Shown here: piece by piece, positions 31,338-40,789 of the stretch | How positions within the stretch are numbered: position 1 is the stretch's first letter | How the letters are laid out: every line of letters begins with the position of its first letter | DNA from: Micromonospora sp. RHAY321 | GTDB taxonomy: Bacteria; Actinomycetota; Actinomycetes; Mycobacteriales; Micromonosporaceae | NCBI RefSeq assembly: GCF_023896955.1 | Contig: NZ_JAMHIW010000006.1 | Span: forward strand, 294,145-358,144 | DNA length: 64,000 nucleotides | Reading direction: 5' to 3' | The notes under the pieces: generated by a model | What the model was told of the DNA's origin: nothing | Database searches by the model: none | The model's input: the letters and a program-made list of their open reading frames with translations, nothing else | Program-made: the position numbers and the translations under genes

Positions 31338-32572
31338 TCAGCCCAGCGCCTCGGTGGGGGCGAGCCGGGCGGCGCGGACGGCCGGGTAGAGACCGGCCAG
31401 ACCGCCGATCAGCAGGGTCGCCCCGACGCCGCCGGCCATCGCCCAGACCGGCACCACGGTCGGCCACTGCCGCCAGAGGGCGTAGCCGGCGGTGACCAGG
31501 ATGCCGAGCAGCACCCCGCCCGCCCCGCCGAGCGCCGAGAGCAGCAGCGACTCGGCCAGGAACTGGACCCGGACCTGCCCCCGGGTGGCACCCAGCGACC
31601 GCCGCAAGCCGATCTCGGCCCGCCGTTCCAGCACCGAGATCACCATCGTGTTGGCGACCCCGACACCACCGACCAGCAGCGCCACCGCGCCCAACCCGAG
31701 CAGCAGCCCGGTGAACGCCTCGTCGGTGGCCGCCGCGGCGGCCAGCGCGTCCGAGGGCCGGGAGACCTGCACCTCGTTCGGCGCCTCCGGGTTGGCCGTC
31801 GCGCCGAGCACCGTCCGGACCGCCTCCACCGAGGCATCCCGCGACCGGGTGTAGACCGTGGTCGGGTGCCCGTCGAAACCGAGGTACGCCGCCGCGGCGG
31901 GCCAGCCGACCAACGCCGAACTGTCCAACTCCGGGGCGAGTGGGGCCGGGGCGAGGATGCCGACCACGGTGAACCAGCGCCCGCCCAGGTGGACCTGCAC
32001 GTCCGGTCCGGCCGCGCCGAGCCCCAGCCGCCGGGCGGCGGCGTCGCCGAGCACCACGGCCGGATAGCGCTCGGTGGCCTCGTTCAGCCAGGTGCCGCTG
32101 CGTACCGTCGCGCCCACCGTGCCGAGCAGGCCGAGGTGGGCGGCCCGGGTGGCGATGCCGCCCGTCTCGCCGGACGGGATGCGATCACTGCGGTAGACCG
32201 GGGTGTCCGGCAGTTGGGCGGTGGCGGCGACACCGGTCACCGGACCGATCCGGCCGATCATGGCCACCGACTCCACCGGCAGCTTCGCCTGATCACCGAA
32301 GAGCGTGTTCCCGGGCGCCACGGTCAGCAGGTTGGTGCCGAGCCGGTCCAGCGTGCGGTCCAGGTCGGCACGGGACGACGAGGAGATTCCGACCACCGCG
32401 ACCATCGCCGCGATGCCGATCGCGATGCCCAGCGCGGAGAGGAACGCCCGCAGCGGACGGGTGCGCAGCCCCACCCCGCCGACCCGGAACACGTCACCCG
32501 GGCCCAGTCGGGCCGGCGTGAGCCGTGGCCGCGCGTCCACCGGCACCAGCCGCAGACGGGTGTCGGCCGCCA

Positions 32573-32573
<1 letters not shown>
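31338..32573 (-). CDS. MacB/FtsX-like ABC transporter permease
   Basis: This 411-residue membrane protein has the MacB layout: an N-terminal helix (about 42-65, AFLSALGIAIGIAAMVAVVG), a large extracellular MacB-PCD domain (about 66-285) and three C-terminal helices with the FtsX signature ERRAEIGLRRSLGATRGQVR between them. Such permeases act as mechanotransducers for export of peptides, lipoproteins or antibiotics. The ATG start overlaps the ATPase stop by one base. It is the last gene of a four-gene operon with the lipoprotein, adaptor and ATPase. Confidence 0.9.
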
Positions 32574-33282
<709 letters not shown>

Positions 33283-33286
<4 letters not shown>

Positions 33287-34365
33287 GCCGGCACCCCCAC
33301 GGTCAGGCCCTCGACGATCTCCGGGCCGCTGACCTCGACCCGGCCGGCGGCGAAAAGCCCGGTGGTCACCGCGACGATCCGGCTGCGACCGCCGTCGACC
33401 ACCTCGACTCCGTAGCCGCCCTCGGCGAGCGCGAGCAGCGCCGCCACCGGCACGGTGAGCACGTCCGGGCGTTCGGCGGCGGTGAAGGTGACCTCGACGC
33501 TCGCCTGGTCGTAACCGACGAGCGTCGCCGGGTCGGTCACCGAGACGGTCACCTCGATCTTCGTCTCGGCCTCCTCGGACTGCCCGGTCGCGCCGGCCGA
33601 ACCGGCCTCGATCACGGTCTGCACTGACTCGATCTTTCCGGCCACCGGGTCGCCCTCTGGCAGGGCGACGCTCACCGCGCCGCCCTCCTTCGCCAGCCGC
33701 TGGTCGTCCACGTCCAGCTCGACGGTGACCAGCCGAGTGGTGCCGGTGTACGTGAGCACCGCCTGACCGGGCTGCGCCGCGTCCCCGGTCGCCGCCTGGT
33801 GGCTCTCCACCCGCACCGCGCCGTCCGCGTAGACGATCCGGCCCGGTTCGACCCGCCCCGTCTCGGGCAGCCCGAGCTTCTCCTGCCACTCCCGGACCGC
33901 GTCGGCGGTGCTGCCGGTGTACTCGTCGTCGACGGTGAAGCCGTCGTGGCCGAGCGCCCGTAGGTTTCGCTCGAACTGCGCGACGTCGGACCCCTCGACG
34001 CCCGGTTGGAGCACCCGGTACGCCGGCAGCGATCCGTAGAGCAGCAGCACCGGGTCGTTGTCCACCGCGTACAGCCGGCCGCCCCGCTTCACCACCGCAC
34101 CCGTCTCCGGCAACGCGGTGATCGTCCCGTCGAGCCGGGCGGTGGCGGTCCGGGTGGTGCCGTAGCCCAGCTCCCCGTCCACGCTCTGCGCGTCGGTCAG
34201 CGTCTGCCGGGTGACCGCGGCGGTGGCCGGCGGGGTGGTGCCGGCGGCTGCCGTACCCCGGTCGGTGCCGCCGAATCCGACGGCGGCCGCGACGCCGGCC
34301 GCCGCCGCCACCACGACGGCGACGGTCAGCGCGACCGTCCGGAGCCGAAGGCGACGAGCCCTCAC
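33283..34365 (-). CDS. Efflux adaptor with peptidoglycan-binding domain
   Basis: This 360-residue protein has an N-terminal membrane anchor (residues about 9-28) and an extracellular body. Strands with TARLDGTITALPETGAVVKR resemble the lipoyl/barrel-sandwich part of HlyD-like adaptors. A PG_binding_1-type domain (about 112-160, GVEGSDVAQFERNLRALGHD then STADAVREWQEKLGL) is inserted. After it come beta-barrel domains with ending VTTGLFAAGRVEVSG, typical of adaptor C-termini. It probably links the ABC exporter to the wall. GTG (codon ends at 34365) overlaps the lipoprotein stop by 4 bases. Confidence 0.82.
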
Positions 34366-34883
34366 CGGGTGGCTCCGGCGATCTTCGGCGCGTACTGCCG
34401 GCACTTCTCCATGGCGGCCTTCACCTTCGGGTCCTTGATGTTCACCTGGTCGAGCCGCAGCTGTATCCCGCCGTCGGCCGACGGGTCCGGGAACTCCGGC
34501 ACGCCGTTCTCCCGCATGCACACGGCGAGCTTGCGCAGCCGCTCCACCTGCTCCGGGTCGAGCTTGAGCTTCTCGCCACCGTTGGGCAGGTGCTGGCGAC
34601 ACTTCTCCATCGCCGTCTGCACCTTCTGCGGGTCGGTGTCCTTGCCGAACTTGAACAGCCGACCGCCGCCGGGCTCCGGATCCGGCACCTCCACCCCGTT
34701 CTCCCGCATGCACTCGCTGAACTTGAGCTGCCGTTCGTCGTCGCTGAGCTGGGCCGCCGGGCTGGCGGACGCCGCTTGCGCCCCACCACCGGCGGTCGCC
34801 ACCGCCGGTTCGTCGCTCGACCCGCCGCAGCCGGCGACGGCCAGCGCGAGCAGCAGCGGCAGCGCGAACAGTCCTCGTCGCAT
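34362..34883 (-). CDS. Lipoprotein with internal duplication, first gene of efflux operon
   Basis: This 173-residue lipoprotein has signal ending in lipobox LAVAGC. The mature part contains two similar units of about 50 residues. Each has a Cys-Met-Arg-Glu-Asn-Gly-Val core, then a Pro-Asp-Pro turn, then KVxxAMEKCRQ, so each unit has two cysteines that may pair. It is located before the adaptor of a MacB-like exporter and divergent from a two-component system. An extracellular ligand-binding or sensor role is therefore attractive but unproven. ATG (codon ends at 34883) has GGAAG upstream. Confidence 0.8.
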   Translation of the reverse strand: MRRGLFALPLLLALAVAGCGGSSDEPAVATAGGGAQAASASPAAQLSDDERQLKFSECMRENGVEVPDPEPGGGRLFKFGKDTDPQKVQTAMEKCRQHLPNGGEKLKLDPEQVERLRKLAVCMRENGVPEFPDPSADGGIQLRLDQVNIKDPKVKAAMEKCRQYAPKIAGATR

Positions 34884-35042
34884 CGCACGCTTCCTCTCCC
34901 GGCCCGGCGAAACCGCCGGGCGCTCCGATCCGCCCGACGGAACCCGCCGGGCGTCCCGGTCAGTCCACGACAAGGGGCGTATCCCGGGCGTAACCGCCGA
35001 CGTTTACGGTGGCGTTATCCGGGCGCGGAGCACTATTGCCGG
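34884..35042. promoter_or_regulatory. Divergent promoter region of efflux and two-component operons
   Basis: These 159 bases separate the lipoprotein start from the response-regulator start. Both operon promoters must lie here. Direct repeats of CGCCGGGCG-like sequence (about 34913 and 34947) could be response-regulator sites, but GC-rich background makes this uncertain. No clear -10/-35 pair was fixed. Confidence 0.35.
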
Positions 35043-35699
35043 GTGAGAGTGCTGGTGGTCGAGGACGAGAGCCTGCTCGCCGAGAGCATCGCCGAGTGGC
35101 TGCGCCGGGAGGCGTTCGCGGTGGACGTCGCGTACGACGGCGACGCGGCGCTGGAACGGCTCGGCGTCAACGACTACGACGTGGTCGTCCTGGACCGGGA
35201 CCTGCCGGTGGTGCACGGCGACGAGGTGTGCCGGGCGATCGTGGACAGCGGCGGGGAGACCCGGGTGCTGATGCTCACCGCGGCAGCGGCCGTCCGGGAG
35301 CGTGTCGCGGGCCTGGCGCTCGGCGCCGACGACTATCTGACCAAGCCGTTCGCCCTGGTGGAACTGTCCGCCCGGGTGCACGCGCTGAGCCGGCGGACCC
35401 GCCGGGCCGCGCCGCCGACCCTGAACCGGGCCGGCATCCTGGTCGACCCGGCCCGCCGCGAGGTGCACCGTGACGGCCGGTACGTGCCGCTGTCCCGCAA
35501 GGAGTTCGCCGTGCTGGTCGAGCTGCTGCGTGCCGACGGCGCGGTGGTCTCGGCCGAGGAGTTGCTGGAGCGTGCCTGGGACGAGCACATCGACCCGTTC
35601 ACCAACGTGGTCCGGGTCACCGTCATGAAGCTGCGCCGCAAGCTGGGCGAACCGCCGGTGGTCGAGACCGTGCCGGGTGTGGGATACCGGGTGCCGTGA
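35043..35699 (+). CDS. OmpR/PhoB family response regulator
   Basis: This 218-residue regulator has receiver domain residues E7, D8, phospho-acceptor D51 (VVVLDRDLP) and K101 (DYLTKPF). The C-terminal winged helix (about 125-215) ends in VVRVTVMKLRRKLGEPPVVE and VPGVGYRVP, the standard OmpR-type end. The GTG at 35043 starts the conserved MRVLVVEDE. It overlaps the sensor kinase by 4 bases. Its obvious target is the divergent MacB-like operon beginning 159 bases away. Confidence 0.95.
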   Translation: MRVLVVEDESLLAESIAEWLRREAFAVDVAYDGDAALERLGVNDYDVVVLDRDLPVVHGDEVCRAIVDSGGETRVLMLTAAAAVRERVAGLALGADDYLTKPFALVELSARVHALSRRTRRAAPPTLNRAGILVDPARREVHRDGRYVPLSRKEFAVLVELLRADGAVVSAEELLERAWDEHIDPFTNVVRVTVMKLRRKLGEPPVVETVPGVGYRVP

Positions 35700-36853
35700 A
35701 GCGTTTCTCCCTCCGGGCCCGACTCACCCTGATCTACGGCGGCCTCTTCCTGGTCGCCGGTCTGGTCCTGCTCGCGGTCACCTACGTGCTCGTCGAACAG
35801 CGGACGGCCCAGCCGTTCGGGGTGGCGCTGCGCGACGCCAAACCGATCATCCCCGAGCCGGGGACGAAACTCTCCGGCAACCAGGCCGAGCAGCTGCGCC
35901 TCATCATCAACAAGGCCCAGGACGACGCCCGGGACCAGACGCTCTACTCCCTGCTCACCCAGGGCGGGATCGCGCTCGGCCTGGTCTCCGTGGTGGCCAT
36001 CGCCTTCGGCTGGCTGATCGCCGGCCGGGCGCTGCAACCGCTGCACCAGATCACCGGGACGGCCCGGCGGATCGCCGTGGGCGGTCGCGGCCTGCACGAA
36101 CGGATCTCGCTCCCCGGCCCACCCGACGAGGTACGCGAGCTGGCCGACACCTTCGACGAGATGCTGGAACGGCTGGACCGCTCCTTCGACGGGCAGCGCC
36201 GCTTCGTCGCGAACGCCTCGCACGAGCTGCGTACGCCGCTGGCGCTGAACCGGTCGCTCATCGAGTTGGCGGTCACCCGGCCCGGCGCCTCCGAGGACGT
36301 ACGCCGGCTCGGCGAATCGCTGCTGGCGGTGAACGAGCGGCACGAACGGCTGATCGACGGACTGCTCACCCTGGCCGACTCGGAGAACGAGCTGACCGCC
36401 CGGTCCCGGGTGGACCTGGCCGACCTGGCCGACCACGTGCTGGACCAGGCCGGCCCGGGTGAGGCCGCGCCGACGGTGACCCGGGAGCTGGCGCCTGCGA
36501 TGGTCCACGGCGACCCGGTGCTGCTGGAACGGCTCACCACCAACCTGGTGGAGAACGCGCTGCGGCACAACCTGCCGTCCGGCGGTTGGGTCGGCGTGAG
36601 CACCGGGCTGCGGGACGGCCGCTCGACGCTGACCGTGCGGAACACCGGTCCGGTGGTGCCCGGCTACGACGTCGAGGTCATCTTCGAGCCGTTCCGCCGG
36701 CTCTCCGGCGAGCGGGTCGGCGGCGGGCGCGGGTTCGGCCTGGGGCTCTCCATCGTCCGGGCGGTGGCCCGGGCACACGGCGGCACGGTGACCGCCCGAC
36801 CGCGCGACGGCGGCGGCGGTCTGGAGGTCACGGTCAGCCTGCCGCCGGCCTGA
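35696..36853 (+). CDS. Sensor histidine kinase
   Basis: This 385-residue membrane kinase has a first helix (about 11-32), a short extracellular loop of about 55 residues (33-87) with KPIIPEPGTKLSGNQAEQL, a second helix (about 90-110), HAMP (about 111-163), H box ASHELRTPLAL with His176, N box NLVENALRHN and G boxes ending GFGLGLSIVRAVARAHGG. The small extracellular loop suggests sensing in or near the membrane, as in kinases for cell-wall antibiotics or peptides. GTG start overlaps the regulator stop. Confidence 0.94.
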   Translation: MKRFSLRARLTLIYGGLFLVAGLVLLAVTYVLVEQRTAQPFGVALRDAKPIIPEPGTKLSGNQAEQLRLIINKAQDDARDQTLYSLLTQGGIALGLVSVVAIAFGWLIAGRALQPLHQITGTARRIAVGGRGLHERISLPGPPDEVRELADTFDEMLERLDRSFDGQRRFVANASHELRTPLALNRSLIELAVTRPGASEDVRRLGESLLAVNERHERLIDGLLTLADSENELTARSRVDLADLADHVLDQAGPGEAAPTVTRELAPAMVHGDPVLLERLTTNLVENALRHNLPSGGWVGVSTGLRDGRSTLTVRNTGPVVPGYDVEVIFEPFRRLSGERVGGGRGFGLGLSIVRAVARAHGGTVTARPRDGGGGLEVTVSLPPA

Positions 36854-36902
36854 GCCGGCTCCTGGCGGAACACCGGGCCACCGTGAGGTTCAGCCCGAAC
36901 CG

Positions 36903-37538
36903 TCAGCGGAAGAAGGCGCGGAGGACGGCTGCGGTCTCGGCCTCCAGCACGCCGCCGTAGACCTCCGGGCGGTGGTTGAGCCGACGGTCGCGCAGCACGT
37001 CCCAGAGTGAGCCGGCGGCGCCGGTCTTCGGTTCCCAGGCGCCGAACACGACGGTGGAGACCCGGGCCAGCACCAGCGCCCCGGCGCACATGGTGCACGG
37101 TTCCAGGGTGACGACCAGGGTGCATCCGTCCAGCCGCCACCGGCCGGCCCGTTCGGCTCCCCGACGCAACGCCAGCACCTCGGCGTGCCCGGTGGGGTCG
37201 CCGGTCAACTCCCGCTCGTTGCGCCCGATCGCCAACTCGCTGCCGTCGGGGCCGTAGAGCACCGCGCCCACCGGCACGTCGTCCACGTCGGCAGCGCCCG
37301 TGTCGTCAACGGCCGGGCCGGTGACGGCGACCTCCAGGGCGCGGCGCATCCACAGCTCGTGTCGCTGGCGGCGGCCGACCTCACCCGGGTCGGCCAGACC
37401 CTCGTGGGCGCCGGGTCCGGCGCGGCCCACCGCCCCGGGGGTCGGCTGCCCCGGTCGGATCGTCTCGAGCTGAGGATCGGTGGCGTCGGTCGGCTCCGTA
37501 CCACCGCCCGCCCCCGCGCCGGTGGGCTCAGACCTCAC
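36903..37538 (-). CDS. tadA: tRNA-specific adenosine deaminase
   Basis: This enzyme converts the wobble adenosine of tRNA-Arg(ACG) to inosine. The zinc site is intact: HAE at residues 118-120 with Glu as proton shuttle, and PCTMC at 147-151. The GTG start (codon ends at 37538, GAGGAG upstream) gives 211 residues. The first 60 residues are Gly/Pro/Thr-rich and not part of the enzyme fold. An internal ATG (MRRALEV, codon ends at 37349) would give a more typical 148 residues. It overlaps the preceding partner gene by 11 bases on the same strand. Confidence 0.92.
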   Translation of the reverse strand: MRSEPTGAGAGGGTEPTDATDPQLETIRPGQPTPGAVGRAGPGAHEGLADPGEVGRRQRHELWMRRALEVAVTGPAVDDTGAADVDDVPVGAVLYGPDGSELAIGRNERELTGDPTGHAEVLALRRGAERAGRWRLDGCTLVVTLEPCTMCAGALVLARVSTVVFGAWEPKTGAAGSLWDVLRDRRLNHRPEVYGGVLEAETAAVLRAFFR

Positions 37539-38055
37539 GCAACTCCTCGACCTGGTCGGTGCAGCCGAGCACCTGGCAGATCTCGGCGGTGACGTCGGCC
37601 GGCATCATTCCCTCGTGCGAGCAGAGGGTCAGCAGTCTCTGCGCGGAGATGCCCAGGTTGGCGAGGAGGTCGGCGTCGCCCACCGGATCGGCCTCCGGGT
37701 CGACGACGGGCTGCTCGCTCTCCTCGTCGCCGCTGGCCACCGGGCGTGGCTCGTCGCCGTCGTCGAGCCCGGTGACCGAGGTCTTCAGGTCGGCGACGAG
37801 CAGCGCCCCCAGCGGGGACTCCTCGGCGTACGCGGAGTCCGACCCGAACACCCGCAGGTCCTCACCCTCGTCGAGGCGCAGGATCACCAGGTAGGCGTCA
37901 TCGGCCTCGACGAAGAGCAGCGACACGTCGGCCTCCGGGTCGACGTCGCGCAGGCGATCGGCGACCTCGTCGATGTCGGTGGCGCCGCGCAGACTGACCT
38001 CTGCGGCGGTCCAGCCACTGTCGTCGCGCACCACGGCCGCAGCGAAGTACGACAC
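37528..38055 (-). CDS. tRNA adenosine deaminase-associated protein
   Basis: This 175-residue acidic protein belongs to the actinobacterial family found directly upstream of tadA. The N-terminal domain (MSYFAAAVVRDDSGWTAAEV onward) is an alpha/beta fold, an acidic linker follows (about 100-130), and the C-terminal helical part ends CSHEGMMPADVTAEICQVLG. Its biochemical role is not known. Pairing and overlap with tadA suggest a linked function. GTG start, codon ends at 38055. Confidence 0.9.
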   Translation of the reverse strand: MSYFAAAVVRDDSGWTAAEVSLRGATDIDEVADRLRDVDPEADVSLLFVEADDAYLVILRLDEGEDLRVFGSDSAYAEESPLGALLVADLKTSVTGLDDGDEPRPVASGDEESEQPVVDPEADPVGDADLLANLGISAQRLLTLCSHEGMMPADVTAEICQVLGCTDQVEELREV

Positions 38056-38173
38056 GGTCCCCCCAATAGCCCCTCGACACAGCGCCGACTCGTTACGCGT
38101 GCACGTTAGCCGGTCGGGTCGGCAGGCGACCGGTCAACGCCCCGAAGGGCCGGTCATTCCTGACAAAGTCGGA

Positions 38174-38341
38174 TCAGCCGGCTACCCGACGGCGGGTGGC
38201 GATGAGCTGGCGCAGACGCTCGGTGCGCAGCCGCTGTGGCCGGTTGCGCTGGCGTACCGCCCGGGCCCCCGCCAACTCGGCGAGCAGCTGCAGGCGGCGG
38301 CGGCTTCGATCGGGGTCCTGCCGCGGGGTGTTCCAGGCCAT
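38174..38341 (-). CDS. Small basic hypothetical protein
   Basis: This possible 55-residue protein starts MAWNTPRQDPDRSRRRLQLL and is strongly Arg-rich, forming an amphipathic helix (LAELAGARAVRQRNRPQRLR) that could bind nucleic acid. No strong ribosome site precedes the ATG. The frame is open well upstream, but that extension is Gly/Pro-rich. It could also be a chance frame, given the composition. Confidence 0.45.
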   Translation of the reverse strand: MAWNTPRQDPDRSRRRLQLLAELAGARAVRQRNRPQRLRTERLRQLIATRRRVAG

Positions 38342-38453
38342 GGTGCCGAGCGTGCCGAGTCTCGGCGGCCACGTCAAGACGGCGTTCGCTACGCAGCCAA
38401 CCGGGCACACGGTGCAGTCGCCGGCACCCGGTGTGCGGCCGATCCGGCCCCCG

Positions 38454-38846
38454 TCACCAGAGCGGCCAGTCGCCTCCGGTGGCCCAGCGGACCGCCACCA
38501 CGGCGGCGGCGATGCTCCAGCCACCGGCGGTGACGATGGCCACCCCGGTGGCCACCCCGCGGTCGCCGAAGCGGACCAGCACCAGGGCGGTCAGCCAGGC
38601 CAGCAGGCCCGCCAGGACCGTCCACCAGGCGTAGCTGGACACGTCGGTGCCGAGGAGGCCGAACAGCAGCAGCCACACGGTCGCCGCGCCGCCGCCGGCG
38701 GCGACACCACCGCCGGTGACCGGGTGCGGTTCGCGGTAGGTGGGGCGCGTCGGTGGCCCGGCCGGGAAGAGCCCCGAGGGGGTACGCGGCAGCGGGCGAT
38801 CGGCGAAGCCGGGATCCGGGTTGGGGCCGGGCTGGGCGATGGTCAC
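38454..38846 (-). CDS. Small membrane protein, Pro-rich N-terminus
   Basis: This 130-residue protein has a cytoplasmic-looking Pro-rich first 45 residues followed by about three hydrophobic segments (AAGGGAATVWLLLFGLLG; AWWTVLAGLLAWLTALVLVR; ATGVAIVTAGGWSIAAAVVA). It is not recognised beyond being membrane-bound. GTG (codon ends at 38846) has GGAGGG upstream. It is divergent from the M23 peptidase gene with 64 bases between. Confidence 0.72.
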   Translation of the reverse strand: MTIAQPGPNPDPGFADRPLPRTPSGLFPAGPPTRPTYREPHPVTGGGVAAGGGAATVWLLLFGLLGTDVSSYAWWTVLAGLLAWLTALVLVRFGDRGVATGVAIVTAGGWSIAAAVVAVRWATGGDWPLW

Positions 38847-38910
38847 CGTCGCTGCCCTCCCCTCACGCGCGTCGTTCGTGCCCACGGTACCGGTCTGCCA
38901 GGATGACCGG

Positions 38911-39672
38911 ATGCCCTCGCCGACGATCCGCCGGGCGCGTCCGGCGTACCCGATCCTGCTGCTGCTCGCCCCGCTGCTCGTCGGCGGCTGCGCGACCACC
39001 CGGCCGGGGGTGCCTCCGGGCGGCGCCGCGCCGACGACGCCGGCGGCATGGGCGACGGGCGACCAGCCCGCGGCGCCGTCGGCGACGCCGACGGTGACCG
39101 GCCCGGCGCGCCCGGCGCCGTCGTCGGCCGGGCCGTCGGCGACCACACCCCGCACCGGGCTGCGGCACGTCTTCCCGGTACGCGCCGACGACGTCGCCTA
39201 CCACCCGACGCACGGTGCGTACCCGGCGACGGACATCTTCGCCGACTGCGGTGAGCCGTTCGTGGCGGTGACCGAGGGGACGGTGCTGGAGGTGAGTCGC
39301 ACCGACCGGTACGACAAGCGCGGGCCACAGGGTCCGGAGAACGGCGGCCTGTCGGTCGCCCTGCTCGGTGACGACGGGGTGCGCTACTACGGATCACACC
39401 TGAGCGTCGTGGCCGCCGGTGTCGACGCCGGGGTCCGGGTCCGCGCCGGGCAGCAGCTCGGCAAGGTCGGCCGGACGGGCAACGCCAACAACGTGTGCCA
39501 CGTGCACTTCGGCATCTCACCCCCGTGTACGGGCAGGGACGGCTGGTGGATCCGGCGCGGGGTGCTCTGGCCGGCGCGCTACCTGGACTCCTGGCGGCGG
39601 GGCGGCAACAAGGAGCCGGCCGCCGAGGTGACCGCGTGGCAGCGCGAACACGGCTGCCCCAAGGCTCCCTGA
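38911..39672 (+). CDS. M23 family metallopeptidase, lipoprotein
   Basis: This 253-residue exported protein has a signal ending LLVGGC (lipobox) and a Pro/Ala/Thr-rich linker to about residue 85. A LytM/M23 domain follows with zinc ligands in YHPTHGAYPATD (His then Asp) and CHVHFGI (HxH). Members cut peptide cross-links in peptidoglycan or act as regulators of amidases. The catalytic set looks complete. ATG at 38911 with CCAGGA upstream starts the signal exactly. The stop precedes the PHP gene by 29 bases, same direction. Confidence 0.88.
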   Translation: MPSPTIRRARPAYPILLLLAPLLVGGCATTRPGVPPGGAAPTTPAAWATGDQPAAPSATPTVTGPARPAPSSAGPSATTPRTGLRHVFPVRADDVAYHPTHGAYPATDIFADCGEPFVAVTEGTVLEVSRTDRYDKRGPQGPENGGLSVALLGDDGVRYYGSHLSVVAAGVDAGVRVRAGQQLGKVGRTGNANNVCHVHFGISPPCTGRDGWWIRRGVLWPARYLDSWRRGGNKEPAAEVTAWQREHGCPKAP

Positions 39673-39701
39673 CCGACGTCGCACCGACTAGGTTCGGTGG
39701 G

Positions 39702-40772
39702 ATGAAGGCCCGGGACCCCATTGCCGACCTGCGCCGGATCGCGTTCCTGCTGGAGCGGGCGAACGAGGCCACCTACCGGGTGCGGGCCTTCCGGTCGGCG
39801 GCGAAGGCGCTGGCCGGCCTGCCTGCGGCCGAGGTGGCCGAGCGCGCCGACAACGGCACGCTCACCAAACTGGCCGGGGTCGGTGACGTCACGGCCCGCT
39901 GCGTGACGGAGTCGCTGGCCGGCGAGGAGCCGGTCTACCTGCGCCGCCTGGTGGCGACCGAGGGCAGCGACCTGGACGCGGAGGCGACGGCGCTGCGCGT
40001 CGCCCTGCGCGGCGACTGTCACACCCACTCGGACTGGTCCGACGGTGGTTCTCCGATCGAGGAGATGGCGCTGGCCGCCGTGGAGTTGGGCCACGAGTAT
40101 CTGGTGTTGACCGACCACTCGCCCCGGCTGACGGTGGCCCGGGGGCTGACCGCCGACCGACTGCGCCGCCAGCTCGACCATGTGGCGCAGGTCAACGAGG
40201 CGCTGCCGGAGGGTTTCCGGATCCTGACCGGGATCGAGGTGGACATCCTCGCCGACGGCTCGCTGGACCAGGACGAGAAGCTGCTGGCCCGGCTGGACGT
40301 GGTGGTCGGCTCGGTGCACAGCGGCCTGAACGACGAGCGGGCGAAGATGACCCGGCGGATGTTGACCGCGGTCGCCAACCCGCACCTGGACATCCTCGGC
40401 CACTGCACGGGCCGGATGGTGTCGTCCCGACCGGTCGGCGTGACCGGGCCCGGCGATCGGGGGCACCGCGCTCGCACCCGCAAGGAGAGCGACTTCGACG
40501 CGGACGCGGTCTTCGCCGCCTGCGCGGAGCACGACACCGCAGTCGAGATCAACTCTCGGCCCGAGCGGCAGGACCCACCGAAGCGGCTGATCCGCCGTGC
40601 CCTGGAGGCCGGCTGCCGGTTCGCGATCAACACGGACGCGCACGCGCCGGGCCAGCTCGACTGGCAGCGGTTCGGCTGTGAGCGGGCCGCCCTCTGCGGC
40701 GTCCCCGCCGACCGGGTGGTCAACACCTGGTCGGCGGAGCAGCTCACGGCGTGGACCGGCGCGCGGGCCTGA
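39702..40772 (+). CDS. PHP domain protein with N-terminal helix-hairpin-helix region
   Basis: This 356-residue cytoplasmic protein begins with helix-hairpin-helix-like helices (NEATYRVRAFRSAAKALAGL and LAGVGDVTARCV), like the N-terminus of PolX DNA polymerases. The PHP phosphoesterase domain (about 105-350) has metal ligands in GDCHTHSDWSDGG, LTDHSP, GIEVDILADG, GSVHSG, EINSRPER and NTDAH. The polymerase palm of PolX is missing. It may be a nuclease or phosphatase working on DNA or nucleotides. ATG at 39702 preceded by GGTGGG. Confidence 0.87.
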   Translation: MKARDPIADLRRIAFLLERANEATYRVRAFRSAAKALAGLPAAEVAERADNGTLTKLAGVGDVTARCVTESLAGEEPVYLRRLVATEGSDLDAEATALRVALRGDCHTHSDWSDGGSPIEEMALAAVELGHEYLVLTDHSPRLTVARGLTADRLRRQLDHVAQVNEALPEGFRILTGIEVDILADGSLDQDEKLLARLDVVVGSVHSGLNDERAKMTRRMLTAVANPHLDILGHCTGRMVSSRPVGVTGPGDRGHRARTRKESDFDADAVFAACAEHDTAVEINSRPERQDPPKRLIRRALEAGCRFAINTDAHAPGQLDWQRFGCERAALCGVPADRVVNTWSAEQLTAWTGARA

Positions 40773-40789
40773 GGCGCCCCGCCGGAGCC

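Noticed and set aside
34590..35042. Upstream extension of the response regulator gene
   Set aside because: It would run through the divergent lipoprotein gene; the conserved receiver domain begins exactly at the GTG at 35043.
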